Source: Campylobacterales bacterium (lineage in GTDB: Bacteria > Campylobacterota > Campylobacteria > Campylobacterales > Hydrogenimonadaceae). Taken from it: a stretch of 6,307 bases of DNA. Where the stretch lies: the NCBI GenBank assembly GCA_027067015.1, contig JAMOMS010000258.1, positions 1 to 6,307 on the forward strand. The letters run 5' to 3'. The notes beneath the pieces are model-generated. The model searched no databases, was not told where the DNA came from, and worked only from the letters and a program-made list of their open reading frames with translations. The translations under genes and the position numbers were made by a program. This document shows positions 1 to 6,307 of the stretch, piece after piece. Every line of letters begins with the position of its first letter. Position 1 is the first letter of the stretch.

Positions 1-1140
1 ATTCCCTTTATTCACTGCCCCGAATGCGGTTTGGTGCCAGAATGTGAGGAGAACCTGCCCGTTACCCTGCCCGAAGATGTCGAAATTACCGGTGAGGGCA
101 ACCCGCTGGAAAACCACCCCACCTGGAAAGAGACGACCTGCCCCCGTTGCGGCGCCAAAGCCCAGCGCGAAACCGATACGATGGATACCTTCGTGCAATC
201 AAGCTGGTATCAATTCCGCTACGCCACCGATCCAAAAAAGTGGGAGCGGACGGGTATCGACAAAGAGGACGCCAGGTATTGGATGCCGGTGGATCAGTAC
301 ATCGGCGGGATTGAGCACGCCATTTTGCACCTGCTTTATGCGCGATTTTTCACCAAGGCGCTAAGAGACCTGGGGTATCACGACATCGACGAGCCCTTTG
401 CCAGACTCCTGACCCAGGGGATGGTGCTCAAAGACGGGGCGAAGATGAGCAAATCCAAAGGCAACGTGGTCGATCCCGACGCCCTGGTGGCCAAGTACGG
501 CGCCGATACGGCGCGGCTTTTTATTCTTTTTGCCGCGCCGCCGACCCAGGAGCTGGAGTGGAACGACAGCGCCGTGGAGGGAGCGCATCGCTTTTTGCGA
601 AAACTCTATGACCGGGCCGTGAAGACCACCCCCTGTGAGGCACTGCCTTCTATCGACCACAGCGGCTTGAGCAAAGAGGAAAAAGAGGCGCGCAAAAAGG
701 TCTACGAAGCGCTTAAAAAGGGCGAGGAGGTCTATACCGAGCGCTTTACCTTCAATACCCTTATCGCCGCCTGCATGGAGGCGCTTAACGCCTTGGACAA
801 GCAGAAAAACGAGGCGGTCTGGCAAGAGGGGATGTGGGTGCTGTTAAATCTTTTGGAGCCCATTGTGCCCCATATTGCGTGGGAGTTGAGCGATCGGCTC
901 TTTGGGCGGGAGAATTTTGGCATAATAGAGCCTAAAGAAGAGGTATTCGTGGCCGATACGATCGGCATGGGTGTCTCTGTCAACGGCAAACCGCGCGCGC
1001 AGATCGAGGTGGCGCCGGGGGCAGATAAAGAGGAGATTTTAAAAATCGCCAAAGCGGCGGTGCCCAAATGGCTGGAGGGCAAGACAATCATAAAAGAGAT
1101 TGTGGTGCCCGGCAAGCTGGTGAACCTGGTAGTCAAATAG
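1..1140 (+). CDS. leuS: Leucyl-tRNA synthetase, C-terminal part (5' end outside window)
   Basis: This cytoplasmic class I synthetase charges tRNA-Leu with leucine. The frame is open from base 1, so the gene is cut by the window edge; 379 residues remain, and roughly half the protein is probably missing. Numbering from the first visible codon, paired cysteines (CPEC at 6-9, CPRC at 47-50) suggest a zinc ribbon. They are followed by the family segment RETDTMDTF, the [12 protein letters not shown] stretch, and the KMSKS catalytic loop at 148-152 (bases 442-456), which closes over ATP. Then come [14 protein letters not shown], the helical anticodon-binding domain, and a C-terminal domain with the typical [11 protein letters not shown] and terminal [10 protein letters not shown], which helps bind the tRNA. 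It ends in TAG, 11 bp before the lipoprotein gene, and both are probably on one transcript. The TTG at 31 is an internal leucine codon, not a start. Identity is very secure. Confidence 0.97.
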   Translation: MPFIHCPECGLVPECEENLPVTLPEDVEITGEGNPLENHPTWKETTCPRCGAKAQRETDTMDTFVQSSWYQFRYATDPKKWERTGIDKEDARYWMPVDQYIGGIEHAILHLLYARFFTKALRDLGYHDIDEPFARLLTQGMVLKDGAKMSKSKGNVVDPDALVAKYGADTARLFILFAAPPTQELEWNDSAVEGAHRFLRKLYDRAVKTTPCEALPSIDHSGLSKEEKEARKKVYEALKKGEEVYTERFTFNTLIAACMEALNALDKQKNEAVWQEGMWVLLNLLEPIVPHIAWELSDRLFGRENFGIIEPKEEVFVADTIGMGVSVNGKPRAQIEVAPGADKEEILKIAKAAVPKWLEGKTIIKEIVVPGKLVNLVVK

Positions 1141-1145
1141 AAAGG
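1141..1145 (+). promoter_or_regulatory. Ribosome binding site of the LptE-like gene
   Basis: AAAGG lies 6 nt before the ATG at 1152, directly after the leuS stop codon. It supports the ATG at 1152 over in-frame starts further upstream, which would lie inside leuS and would bury the lipoprotein signal peptide. Confidence 0.6.
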
Positions 1146-1151
1146 TCAAAC

Positions 1152-1655
1152 ATGAAGAGATGGACGGGAGTGATAGTAACGGCGTTTTTCCTGCTGGCCG
1201 GGTGCGGCTATAAGCCGGCGACCACCTATACCAAGAAGGTTTTGAGCGGGAAGGTCTATACCGATATCAAAATCTATCTGCGTGATCCCGAAAACGCCGT
1301 GTTGGTCAAAGACGCGCTCAATGAGGCGATTGTCAGCCGTTTTGGGGCGCGGGTGGTGAGCAAACAGGAAGCAACGTCGATTTTGCACGTCAAGTTTGAC
1401 CGGGTCTCATTCCGCCCTATCCAGTATGACCAAAACGGTTATGCCGTCTACTATCGGGCCGTGGTGGTGCTCAATATCGACTATACGACCCCCACGGCCA
1501 AAGGGCATAAAAAGGTGAGCGGCATTTACGACTTTCCCATTGAGCCGCAGGCGATTATCTCCGACGCACTGCGCTTTCAGGCCATCAAGAACGGATCGGC
1601 CAAAGCGCTTGACGCCTTTATCTCCTATATGACTCAACAAGGCGCACTGTTATGA
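1152..1655 (+). CDS. lptE: LptE-like LPS-assembly outer-membrane lipoprotein
   Basis: The product is a 167-residue predicted lipoprotein. A short signal peptide (MKRW, then a hydrophobic stretch to about residue 15) ends in the lipobox L15-A16-G17-C18, so the mature protein would start at Cys18, carry lipid and reach the outer membrane. The remainder, with alternating hydrophobic and charged residues, GYKP after the cysteine and a later ILHVKFDRVSF strand, has the general look of the LptE family. LptE plugs the LptD barrel that inserts lipopolysaccharide into the outer leaflet. The call rests mainly on size, lipobox, GYKP and position: the gene next to leuS in H. pylori and C. jejuni is annotated this way. 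LptE diverges strongly, so a generic lipoprotein remains possible. The ATG at 1152 is chosen because it begins the signal peptide and has a binding site. Its stop overlaps the next start in ATGA. Confidence 0.75.
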   Translation: MKRWTGVIVTAFFLLAGCGYKPATTYTKKVLSGKVYTDIKIYLRDPENAVLVKDALNEAIVSRFGARVVSKQEATSILHVKFDRVSFRPIQYDQNGYAVYYRAVVVLNIDYTTPTAKGHKKVSGIYDFPIEPQAIISDALRFQAIKNGSAKALDAFISYMTQQGALL

Positions 1656-3187
1656 CCATTCAGGAGATTATCAAAAAGTCTCTGCAAGAGGTCAAACGGC
1701 GGGGCGTGACACTTAGCCCCGATGTCTATGAGGAGATCTTTTGCCAGCAGGCCAAAAAGGCCAACGTGATCGTGGAAGATTGCCAAAAGCTGGAAAAGTA
1801 CCTCAAACGCCTCTCGCCTGACCTGCAAAAGACGGTCAAAAAACGCCATGTCAGTTCGGTCGATCAACTGGTGCAGTATCTGGCGTCCGAAGTGATGCGG
1901 GCCGATAGCGCCAAAAGTTCCGAGATTATCCAGGCTTATGTCTTGTTGGTTAAGCGACTGCTTCAGGCGGTGGCGCTTTATAAAGATACCCAGGCGGTGG
2001 CGATGGCCGACAAAGACAAAGAGAAAGTGGCCGCCTATTTAAGCAAAGAGGAGATTGACGCCATCCGGGAGCACTGGACCGCGTTTGTCGTGGAGTTTGA
2101 CGAGACTTTTATACAAAACCTTGCCCGCCGTTGCGGGGTAGAGGACAAGGGATTGCGGGAGGTGATCTCGGCGGCCGACGCGTGTTTGCGTGCCGCAAAG
2201 GCGCCGACGGCGGAGCTGGAAGCGCTGGGCCATGTGCTGGTGGCCTCGTTGGCCCCCTCTATCGCCTCTCCTACGGATGAGGTGTTGGCGCAAGTCAGTG
2301 ACGTGATTCGGCAAAATCCCGAAATGCTCACCTCTACCGGTATGCTGGAGGATATTAAAGAGGCGATTCGTCGGCGTGTCGCGCTGGACAAAGAGGCGGT
2401 CACGGAGCAGATGAGTGAGCTTGACTCCATCATCGAGCACATCAACCAGGCGCTCATTCGCGTTATTGACTGCGGCGAGAGCAACCATGAGGCGATCTGC
2501 GCCATCCAGGGGGAGCTGGACGGGCTGGATCTAAAGGCGGACTCGTTTGAGGTTATCCATAAAAAACTGTTGGCAATCGCCAGTTCGCTGGAGATCGAGA
2601 CCCGTATGCTCAGTGAGGAGATGAATAAAAGTAAGGAAGAGGTGCATCAGCTTCAACAGCGAGTCAGGTTACTGGAACAGGCTTTGCGGCAGGAGCGTAA
2701 GCGTTCGGCCACCGATACACTCACCAAACTGCCCAACCGCCGGGCTATTGATGATTTTCTTTCCAAAAAGGAGGCGGCGTTTAAACGCTACGGCGACAAC
2801 TACTCGGTGGTACTCTTTGATATTGACCACTTCAAAAGCGTCAACGACACCTACGGGCACGACGCGGGAGATGTGATTTTGGCCTCCTTTGGCAAGATGT
2901 TGCGGCGTTACAGTCGGGAGGCCGACTTTGTGGGACGCTGGGGCGGCGAGGAGTTTTTGGTGGTTTTGCCCAAGACCGATCGGGAGGGGGCCAAAGTGTT
3001 TGCCGATAAATTGCGGGATGTTGTGGCCAAAAGCAAGTTTATGTACAAAAACACCCGCATTCCCATTACCGCCAGCGGCGGCGTGGCGGATAGGGCATCC
3101 AACCCGGGATTGGAAGAGACGATCAAACGGGCCGACGAGAATCTCTACCGCGCCAAGGCGGGAGGGCGCAACCGGATTGAAGGGTAA
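1652..3187 (+). CDS. GGDEF-domain diguanylate cyclase with an unrecognised helical N-terminal region
   Basis: This 511-residue protein should condense two GTP into the second messenger cyclic di-GMP. The C-terminal GGDEF domain (about 352-511) looks complete: TDTLTKLPNRR at 354-364, FDIDHFKSVNDTYGHDAGD at 389-407 with the metal-binding aspartate at D390, and the active-site GGEEF at 431-435. RxxD (R422 to D425) lies five residues before GGEEF, the usual place of the inhibitory I-site, so product feedback is likely. Residues 315-352 look like a coiled coil joining the sensor part to the enzyme, fitting activation by dimerisation. Residues 1-310 are charged and helical, with no membrane segment, signal peptide or PAS, GAF or receiver motif that I can see, so the protein should be cytoplasmic; what it senses is unknown. 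Its ATG overlaps the lipoprotein stop (ATGA), with AAGG 9 nt upstream. Catalytic assignment is strong; the physiological role is open. Confidence 0.93.
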   Translation: MTIQEIIKKSLQEVKRRGVTLSPDVYEEIFCQQAKKANVIVEDCQKLEKYLKRLSPDLQKTVKKRHVSSVDQLVQYLASEVMRADSAKSSEIIQAYVLLVKRLLQAVALYKDTQAVAMADKDKEKVAAYLSKEEIDAIREHWTAFVVEFDETFIQNLARRCGVEDKGLREVISAADACLRAAKAPTAELEALGHVLVASLAPSIASPTDEVLAQVSDVIRQNPEMLTSTGMLEDIKEAIRRRVALDKEAVTEQMSELDSIIEHINQALIRVIDCGESNHEAICAIQGELDGLDLKADSFEVIHKKLLAIASSLEIETRMLSEEMNKSKEEVHQLQQRVRLLEQALRQERKRSATDTLTKLPNRRAIDDFLSKKEAAFKRYGDNYSVVLFDIDHFKSVNDTYGHDAGDVILASFGKMLRRYSREADFVGRWGGEEFLVVLPKTDREGAKVFADKLRDVVAKSKFMYKNTRIPITASGGVADRASNPGLEETIKRADENLYRAKAGGRNRIEG

Positions 3188-4341
3188 TGAAACTGCAAAC
3201 CTTTTTGGCGCGTAAGCCGCTCTATTACGACACGATTGATCTAACCCGTATGCCGGGTGCTTACCGGGAGGTGGCCGACCGCCTGCATTTTGGCGACGTG
3301 GTACATATTATTGGCACCAACGGCAAGGGAAGCACGGGGCGGATGCTGGCCGAGATGCTTAGAGAGAAGGGGCGTGTCGGACACTACAGCTCGCCCCATA
3401 TCCTCAAATTCAACGAGCGCATCTGGCTGGACGGTCGGGAGATAAGCGATGATGCGCTGGAATCTGCCCACGAGAAGTTGATAGGGTGGCTCAAGCCCGA
3501 AACGGCCGAGGCGCTAAGCTACTTTGAGTATACGACCCTGTTGGCGTTGACCGCTTTTGAGGGGTGTGATTACGTGGTGTTGGAGGCGGGCCTTGGCGGG
3601 GAGTTTGACGCCACGGCGGTGGTGCCAAAAACCTTGACGCTGGTGACACCCATAGGGATGGATCATACCGCCTTTTTGGGTGAGAGTATCGAAGCGATTG
3701 CCCAAACCAAGCTCAGAAGCATTCAAAACCGTGCCGTCATGGCGCCCCAGCGTGAACCGGCGGTGGAGGCGGTGGCGCGCCAGGTGGCCGAAGAGAAGGG
3801 GGTGCGCATCGAGCCGGCGGAGCGCTACTTTACGCCCCGCCTGGAGCGGGAGGCGTATGAAGTGGTAGACGCGAAGGGGTGGCCCTCTTTTTTGGAAGAG
3901 AATCTTTTGACGGCTTGCGCGGCTTACCGGGCGCTTTGCGGCGGGGTTGCGCCTGTTGAGAGATTGCGTGATCTGGTGCTAAAGGGGCGTTTTCAAAAGG
4001 TCGCGCCCAATGTCATTGTGGATGTGGGACACAACGAGGCGGCGGCCGAGGCGGTGGCCGGGGCGTTGCGCGGTGAGAAACGGGTGCTGGTCTATAATGC
4101 CTTGGATGACAAGGCGATTGAGCGGGTATTGGAGATATTGGCGCCGGTGTGTGAGCGTATTGAGATTGTCTCTTTTGAAAATGAGAGGGTCGCGCCCCGC
4201 GAAAGGATAGCGGCGGCGGCCCAGGCGGTCGGGCTGGAAGTAAGAGGCTTTCAAGGGCTTGAGAAAACGAAGAGTTATCTGGTTTTCGGCTCATTCTATA
4301 CGGTAGAAGCCTTTTGTCAAAAGACGGGTATTGTATTGTGA
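3187..4341 (+). CDS. folC: Bifunctional folylpolyglutamate synthase / dihydrofolate synthase
   Basis: This cytoplasmic Mur-ligase-type enzyme adds glutamate to dihydropteroate and to folates using ATP, making and retaining cellular folate. Its 384 residues make it somewhat shorter than E. coli FolC (about 420). Visible motifs are the P-loop GTNGKGST at 43-50, SSPHILKFNERI at 68-79 (folate side), GLGGEFDAT at 135-143, TPIGMDHTAFLG at 154-165, a likely carbamylated lysine at K175, GRFQKV at 267-272 and DVGHNE at 279-284. Other FolC proteins usually have GLGGR and HNP at the last places; the E139 form seems common in Campylobacterota. The ATG shares its A with the TAA of the GGDEF gene. The nearest purine-rich stretch (GAAGGG, 3179-3184) is only 2 nt away, so translation probably depends on reinitiation after the upstream gene. 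Between an envelope lipoprotein set and a peptidase, it is a passenger housekeeping gene. Confidence 0.95.
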   Translation: MKLQTFLARKPLYYDTIDLTRMPGAYREVADRLHFGDVVHIIGTNGKGSTGRMLAEMLREKGRVGHYSSPHILKFNERIWLDGREISDDALESAHEKLIGWLKPETAEALSYFEYTTLLALTAFEGCDYVVLEAGLGGEFDATAVVPKTLTLVTPIGMDHTAFLGESIEAIAQTKLRSIQNRAVMAPQREPAVEAVARQVAEEKGVRIEPAERYFTPRLEREAYEVVDAKGWPSFLEENLLTACAAYRALCGGVAPVERLRDLVLKGRFQKVAPNVIVDVGHNEAAAEAVAGALRGEKRVLVYNALDDKAIERVLEILAPVCERIEIVSFENERVAPRERIAAAAQAVGLEVRGFQGLEKTKSYLVFGSFYTVEAFCQKTGIVL

Positions 4342-5252
4342 AACACCGAATTCTTATTACCGTCACCGATATTCGGCGGTTTCGCCAATATACGCTTAAT
4401 CAGATTGTCAAATGGCTTGTCGGTGCCGGTTTGGTGATATTGTTGGCGGCGTTGGCCGGCGGGTGGTACTATATCCATACGCTCAAACAGCTCAACAGGG
4501 AAGCGCGTCTGAAACAGACGCGCTTGCAAGAGCGTATTGGGGCGTTGAGCCAGACGGTCTCCGAGCTTGAGATTGAGGTGGGCAAAAAAGAGTCGCAATT
4601 GACGCAGTTGGGTGATCGCCTGGCCGGTATTGAGGCGGTGGTCGGCAGTGAACCGGTAGCCGGTAATAACCTGGATAGCCGCTTAGAAAGCGTCACGCTG
4701 GGGGCGGCCCAACTGGCCCTGCTCTTTTCCATTGTCCCAAACGGCGCGCCTTTGCCGATGGAGGGGGTAACCAGCGCCTACGGCTGGCGGGTTCATCCGC
4801 TTTTAAAAAAACGGGAGTTTCACCCGGGGATCGACCTTCGGGCCAAGCGGGGCAAACCGGTCTGGACCACCGCCGACGGGGTGGTGGAGTTTGCCGGTTA
4901 CCACAAACGTAGCGGTTACGGCAACCTGGTGATTATTGACCACGGGTTTGGGTTTAAGACCTATTATGGGCATCTTAAAAAGGTGACCGTCAAACGGGGC
5001 GATACGGTGGTTAAAGGGGATATTATCGCCATCAGCGGCAATACGGGGCTCAGCACCGCCCCACACCTGCATTACGAGATTCGCTTTTTGACCCGTACCG
5101 TCAACCCCTACTGGTTTATCAAGTGGCAAAAGAGCGATTACCGCTCTATTTTCAAGAAGATCAAAGGCGTACCATGGGAATCTTTCATCGCGCTGATCAA
5201 CCACATGGCCTCACAGGCCATACCAGTGTCATCGCGCCCGGCACAAAAATAG
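4338..5252 (+). CDS. Membrane-anchored M23 (LytM) peptidoglycan endopeptidase, Csd1/Csd2 type
   Basis: This 304-residue zinc metallopeptidase probably cuts peptide cross-links in peptidoglycan to shape the cell. The N-terminus is cytoplasmic and basic, one membrane helix spans about 25-46, and a coiled coil follows at about 48-103 in the periplasm. The LytM domain (about 140-262) starts with TSAYGWRVHP and has all expected residues: HPGID at 162-166 and PHLHYE at 242-247 (ligands H162, D166, H245), plus H212 and H243 as catalytic histidines. It should therefore be active. The start is GTG at 4338, overlapping the folC stop as GTGA; the only other upstream in-frame start is TTG at 4314 inside folC, and the ribosome site is weak (ACGGG, 9 nt away). 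H. pylori has two such genes here, csd2 and csd1, needed for helical shape; this window has one. The tail beyond about 280 lies in the bactofilin overlap and is probably dispensable. Confidence 0.92.
   Translation: MKHRILITVTDIRRFRQYTLNQIVKWLVGAGLVILLAALAGGWYYIHTLKQLNREARLKQTRLQERIGALSQTVSELEIEVGKKESQLTQLGDRLAGIEAVVGSEPVAGNNLDSRLESVTLGAAQLALLFSIVPNGAPLPMEGVTSAYGWRVHPLLKKREFHPGIDLRAKRGKPVWTTADGVVEFAGYHKRSGYGNLVIIDHGFGFKTYYGHLKKVTVKRGDTVVKGDIIAISGNTGLSTAPHLHYEIRFLTRTVNPYWFIKWQKSDYRSIFKKIKGVPWESFIALINHMASQAIPVSSRPAQK
4501..4525. repeat. Perfect 11-bp inverted repeat with a 3-nt loop, inside the M23 gene
   Basis: AAGCGCGTCTG at 4501-4511 is followed by AAA and then its exact reverse complement CAGACGCGCTT at 4515-4525. 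In RNA this would be a strong triloop hairpin about 160 nt after the peptidase start codon. No U-run follows, so it is not a standard terminator. The bases encode part of the coiled coil just after the membrane helix. The structure is directly visible; any function is unknown. Confidence 0.85.
5163..5167 (+). promoter_or_regulatory. Ribosome binding site of the bactofilin gene, within the M23 gene
   Basis: AAAGG sits 6 nt before the ATG at 5174 while the M23 gene is still being read in another frame. It decides the bactofilin start: no other ATG, GTG or TTG occurs in frame between 5174 and the conserved core. Confidence 0.6.
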
Positions 5253-5485
5253 AGGGGAATGTTCAAAGTGGAGGCGGGGTCCATATTGACGGCACCGTCA
5301 CCGGCGACGTCAAAGCCGAGCGTTATGTCATTATTACGCCCGGCGCGGCGGTCTACGGCAATGTTTGGGCCGATGAAGTCTATGTGGGGGGAATGGTCGT
5401 AGGCGATATTTATGCCCGTCATGTGGAATTTTACGATCTGGGAACCTGTCACGGTAAGCGTTTTGGGAAGGAGTCAAACGCGTGA
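5174..5485 (+). CDS. ccmA: Bactofilin (polymer-forming cytoskeletal protein), short form
   Basis: Bactofilins self-assemble into filaments from a right-handed beta-helix and scaffold cell-wall enzymes at the inner membrane. The 103-residue product begins MGIFHR, like the short N-terminal tails thought to touch the membrane. From about residue 18 it shows winding-like repeats of 16-17 residues: TSVIAPGTKIEGNV, then VHIDGTVTGDV, VIITPGAAVYGNV, VYVGGMVVGDI and a last partial turn VEFYDLGTCHGK. About five turns is few; H. pylori CcmA has about 136 residues. The gene starts 79 bp inside the M23 gene in a different frame, and its stop overlaps the mfd GTG (GTGA). The neighbouring peptidase is the expected partner: in H. 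pylori CcmA works with Csd1 and Csd2 to give curvature. The symbol follows that orthologue by synteny and is not the haem-exporter ccmA. Fold assignment is strong. Confidence 0.87.
   Translation: MGIFHRADQPHGLTGHTSVIAPGTKIEGNVQSGGGVHIDGTVTGDVKAERYVIITPGAAVYGNVWADEVYVGGMVVGDIYARHVEFYDLGTCHGKRFGKESNA
5468..5473 (+). promoter_or_regulatory. Strong ribosome binding site of mfd
   Basis: AAGGAG lies 8 nt before the GTG at 5482, inside the end of the bactofilin gene. An in-frame TAA at 5455-5457 rules out a start further upstream, so the GTG is the first possible start, and this near-ideal site supports it. Confidence 0.75.
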
Positions 5486-6307
5486 TAGAACCCGCTCTTT
5501 ATGACTATCTGAGCCGTCATGCCGTTAACGGGGTGGTTGTCGAGAATGACAAAGAGGCCCAAAACGCCAAGGCAATCGCGGCGGTGCTGGGGATTGAGGC
5601 GGCGGTACTGCCCGATTTCAGGGCTGTCTGGGGTGAGGATCTTAGAAGCTGGAAAGAAGAGCTCTACGCCCTTTTAAAAGCGCTTAAAGCCTATGACGAA
5701 AACCCCAAAGCCCTGCTTATTGCTCCCTTTCGCACCCTCATGTACCCTCTACCCGCAGGCGAACTACTGCAAACCTTTCGTATCGAATTTGGCGATGAGA
5801 TCGATCTAAACGCTTTCAAAGCGAAACTGCACGCGTGGGGCTATACCTTTGTCGATGTCGTCGAAGCGCCGGGGGAGGTATCGGTGCGGGGCGATATTGT
5901 CGATATTTACAGCCCCTTTGAGACGACCCCCTGGCGTATCTCGCTCTTTGATACCGAAGTGGAGAGCATTCGTCCCTTCGCGGTTGAGAGCCAAAAGTCG
6001 GACAAATCGCAAGAGCTGGAGGCTGTCAGCGTCGCGCCGGCCCTTTTTTCGCTCACGCCTGAAGCGTATGAAGCGCTGGCCAGGCGATGTGAAGCGAGCG
6101 GCTCGGATGTTTTTGTCAAAGATCCGGCCGCGCTGGGGCTGTGGCATCTTGAAAGCCTGGGGCGCGATCTGCTGGCGGGCAAAAAGGCGGTATTGGCCAA
6201 GGCGATGGAAGATGAGATCGACTTTGCTTACGAGCACGCCAAAAACATCCTCCCCAAAGCGCGCTTTGATCTGCCCGTGATTCCAAAGACGACCCGCGTC
6301 AAAGCCA
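5482..6307 (+). CDS. mfd: Transcription-repair coupling factor Mfd, N-terminal part (3' end outside window)
   Basis: Mfd pushes stalled RNA polymerase off damaged DNA and recruits UvrA for nucleotide excision repair. The frame opens with GTG and stays open to the window end, giving 275 complete codons, about a quarter of a usual Mfd (1000-1150 residues). This part is the UvrB-like module that binds UvrA. Its clearest signature is WGYTFVDVV at 119-127 followed by PGEVSVRGDIVDIY at 130-143 and then FDTEVESIRPF at 156-166, a block shared by Mfd and UvrB. No Walker A motif is visible in this N-terminal module, as expected for Mfd, whose motor lies further on. The start follows from AAGGAG 8 nt upstream and a stop codon in frame at 5455. 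The GTG overlaps the bactofilin TGA by 4 bp. In H. pylori mfd likewise follows ccmA. Confidence 0.93.
   Translation, partial: MIEPALYDYLSRHAVNGVVVENDKEAQNAKAIAAVLGIEAAVLPDFRAVWGEDLRSWKEELYALLKALKAYDENPKALLIAPFRTLMYPLPAGELLQTFRIEFGDEIDLNAFKAKLHAWGYTFVDVVEAPGEVSVRGDIVDIYSPFETTPWRISLFDTEVESIRPFAVESQKSDKSQELEAVSVAPALFSLTPEAYEALARRCEASGSDVFVKDPAALGLWHLESLGRDLLAGKKAVLAKAMEDEIDFAYEHAKNILPKARFDLPVIPKTTRVKA

Noticed and set aside
921..926. CATAAT in late leuS as a possible promoter for the lipoprotein gene
   Set aside because: The only -35-like candidate nearby is badly spaced, and the 11-bp leuS gap with its own ribosome site favours read-through.
361..1136. Long open frames on the - strand under leuS (361-825 and 732-1136)
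   Set aside because: They lie opposite a certain leuS frame, show no family motifs, and have the low-complexity look of antisense reads of GC-rich coding DNA.
2035..2505. Two overlapping - strand open frames of about 150 codons under the GGDEF gene
   Set aside because: The + strand protein is continuous and coupled to its neighbours. The antisense reads have no recognisable domain, and two frames open at once indicates codon bias.
4093..4098. TATAAT box within folC as a possible internal promoter for the M23 gene
   Set aside because: No -35-like sequence lies at normal spacing (TTGCGC is 21 bp away), there is no extended -10, and it is about 240 bp from the next start.
5131..5153. Small hairpin AGAGCG-ATTAC-CGCTCT followed by ATTTTC just before the bactofilin start, as a possible attenuator
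   Set aside because: The stem has only 6 bp and the T tract only four bases, and it lies inside the M23 gene. Such a match is expected by chance.
5205..5221. 7-bp inverted repeat ATGGCCT-CAC-AGGCCAT within the M23/bactofilin overlap
   Set aside because: A 7-bp stem is expected by chance in a sequence of this length, and nothing else marks it as functional.
5806..6280. 143-codon open frames on both strands (- 5806-6237 and + 5849-6280) near the window end
   Set aside because: Both lie inside the mfd frame, which is open through the window end and carries the clear UvrB-like block. The competing + read is an arginine-rich shadow.

Overview
The window is a tightly packed run of seven genes, all on the + strand, with essentially no non-coding DNA. 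The order is leuS (3' part), an LptE-type lipoprotein gene, a GGDEF diguanylate cyclase gene, folC, an M23 (LytM) peptidase gene, a bactofilin gene and mfd (5' part). From memory this matches a conserved Campylobacterota (Epsilonproteobacteria) block: in Helicobacter pylori leuS-HP1546-folC-csd2-csd1-ccmA-mfd, and in Campylobacter jejuni the Cj1091c-Cj1085c interval. The protein sequences fit that group too, for example a short FolC with GLGGEFDAT and a small bactofilin that begins inside the M23 gene. The DNA is visibly GC-rich with many G/C-ending codons. This is unlike Campylobacter or Helicobacter and points to a free-living, perhaps marine sulfur- or hydrogen-oxidising member such as the Sulfurovum, Nitratifractor or Hydrogenimonas lineages. 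The genus is a guess.

Layout: 1-1140 is the C-terminal 379 residues of leucyl-tRNA synthetase. After an 11-bp gap comes the lipoprotein gene (1152-1655). It overlaps the GGDEF gene (1652-3187) by 4 bp (ATGA), which shares one base with folC (3187-4341). folC overlaps the M23 gene (4338-5252) by 4 bp (GTGA). The M23 gene overlaps the bactofilin gene (5174-5485) by 79 bp, and the bactofilin gene overlaps mfd (5482-6307, running off the window) by 4 bp (GTGA). No promoter or terminator is convincing inside the block, so it reads as the middle of one translationally coupled operon.

How the genes fit together: the lipoprotein (outer-membrane LPS assembly), the M23 peptidase (peptidoglycan trimming) and the bactofilin (cytoskeletal scaffold) form an envelope and cell-shape set. 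LeuRS, FolC and Mfd are housekeeping enzymes for translation, folate metabolism and transcription-coupled repair. The least expected member is the soluble GGDEF enzyme with an intact catalytic motif, an intact inhibitory site and a roughly 310-residue N-terminal region I do not recognise. No mobile element, CRISPR array or RNA gene is visible. The best candidates for a second look are the GGDEF gene in this setting, the 79-bp out-of-frame overlap, the very short bactofilin, and a perfect 11-bp inverted repeat inside the M23 gene.
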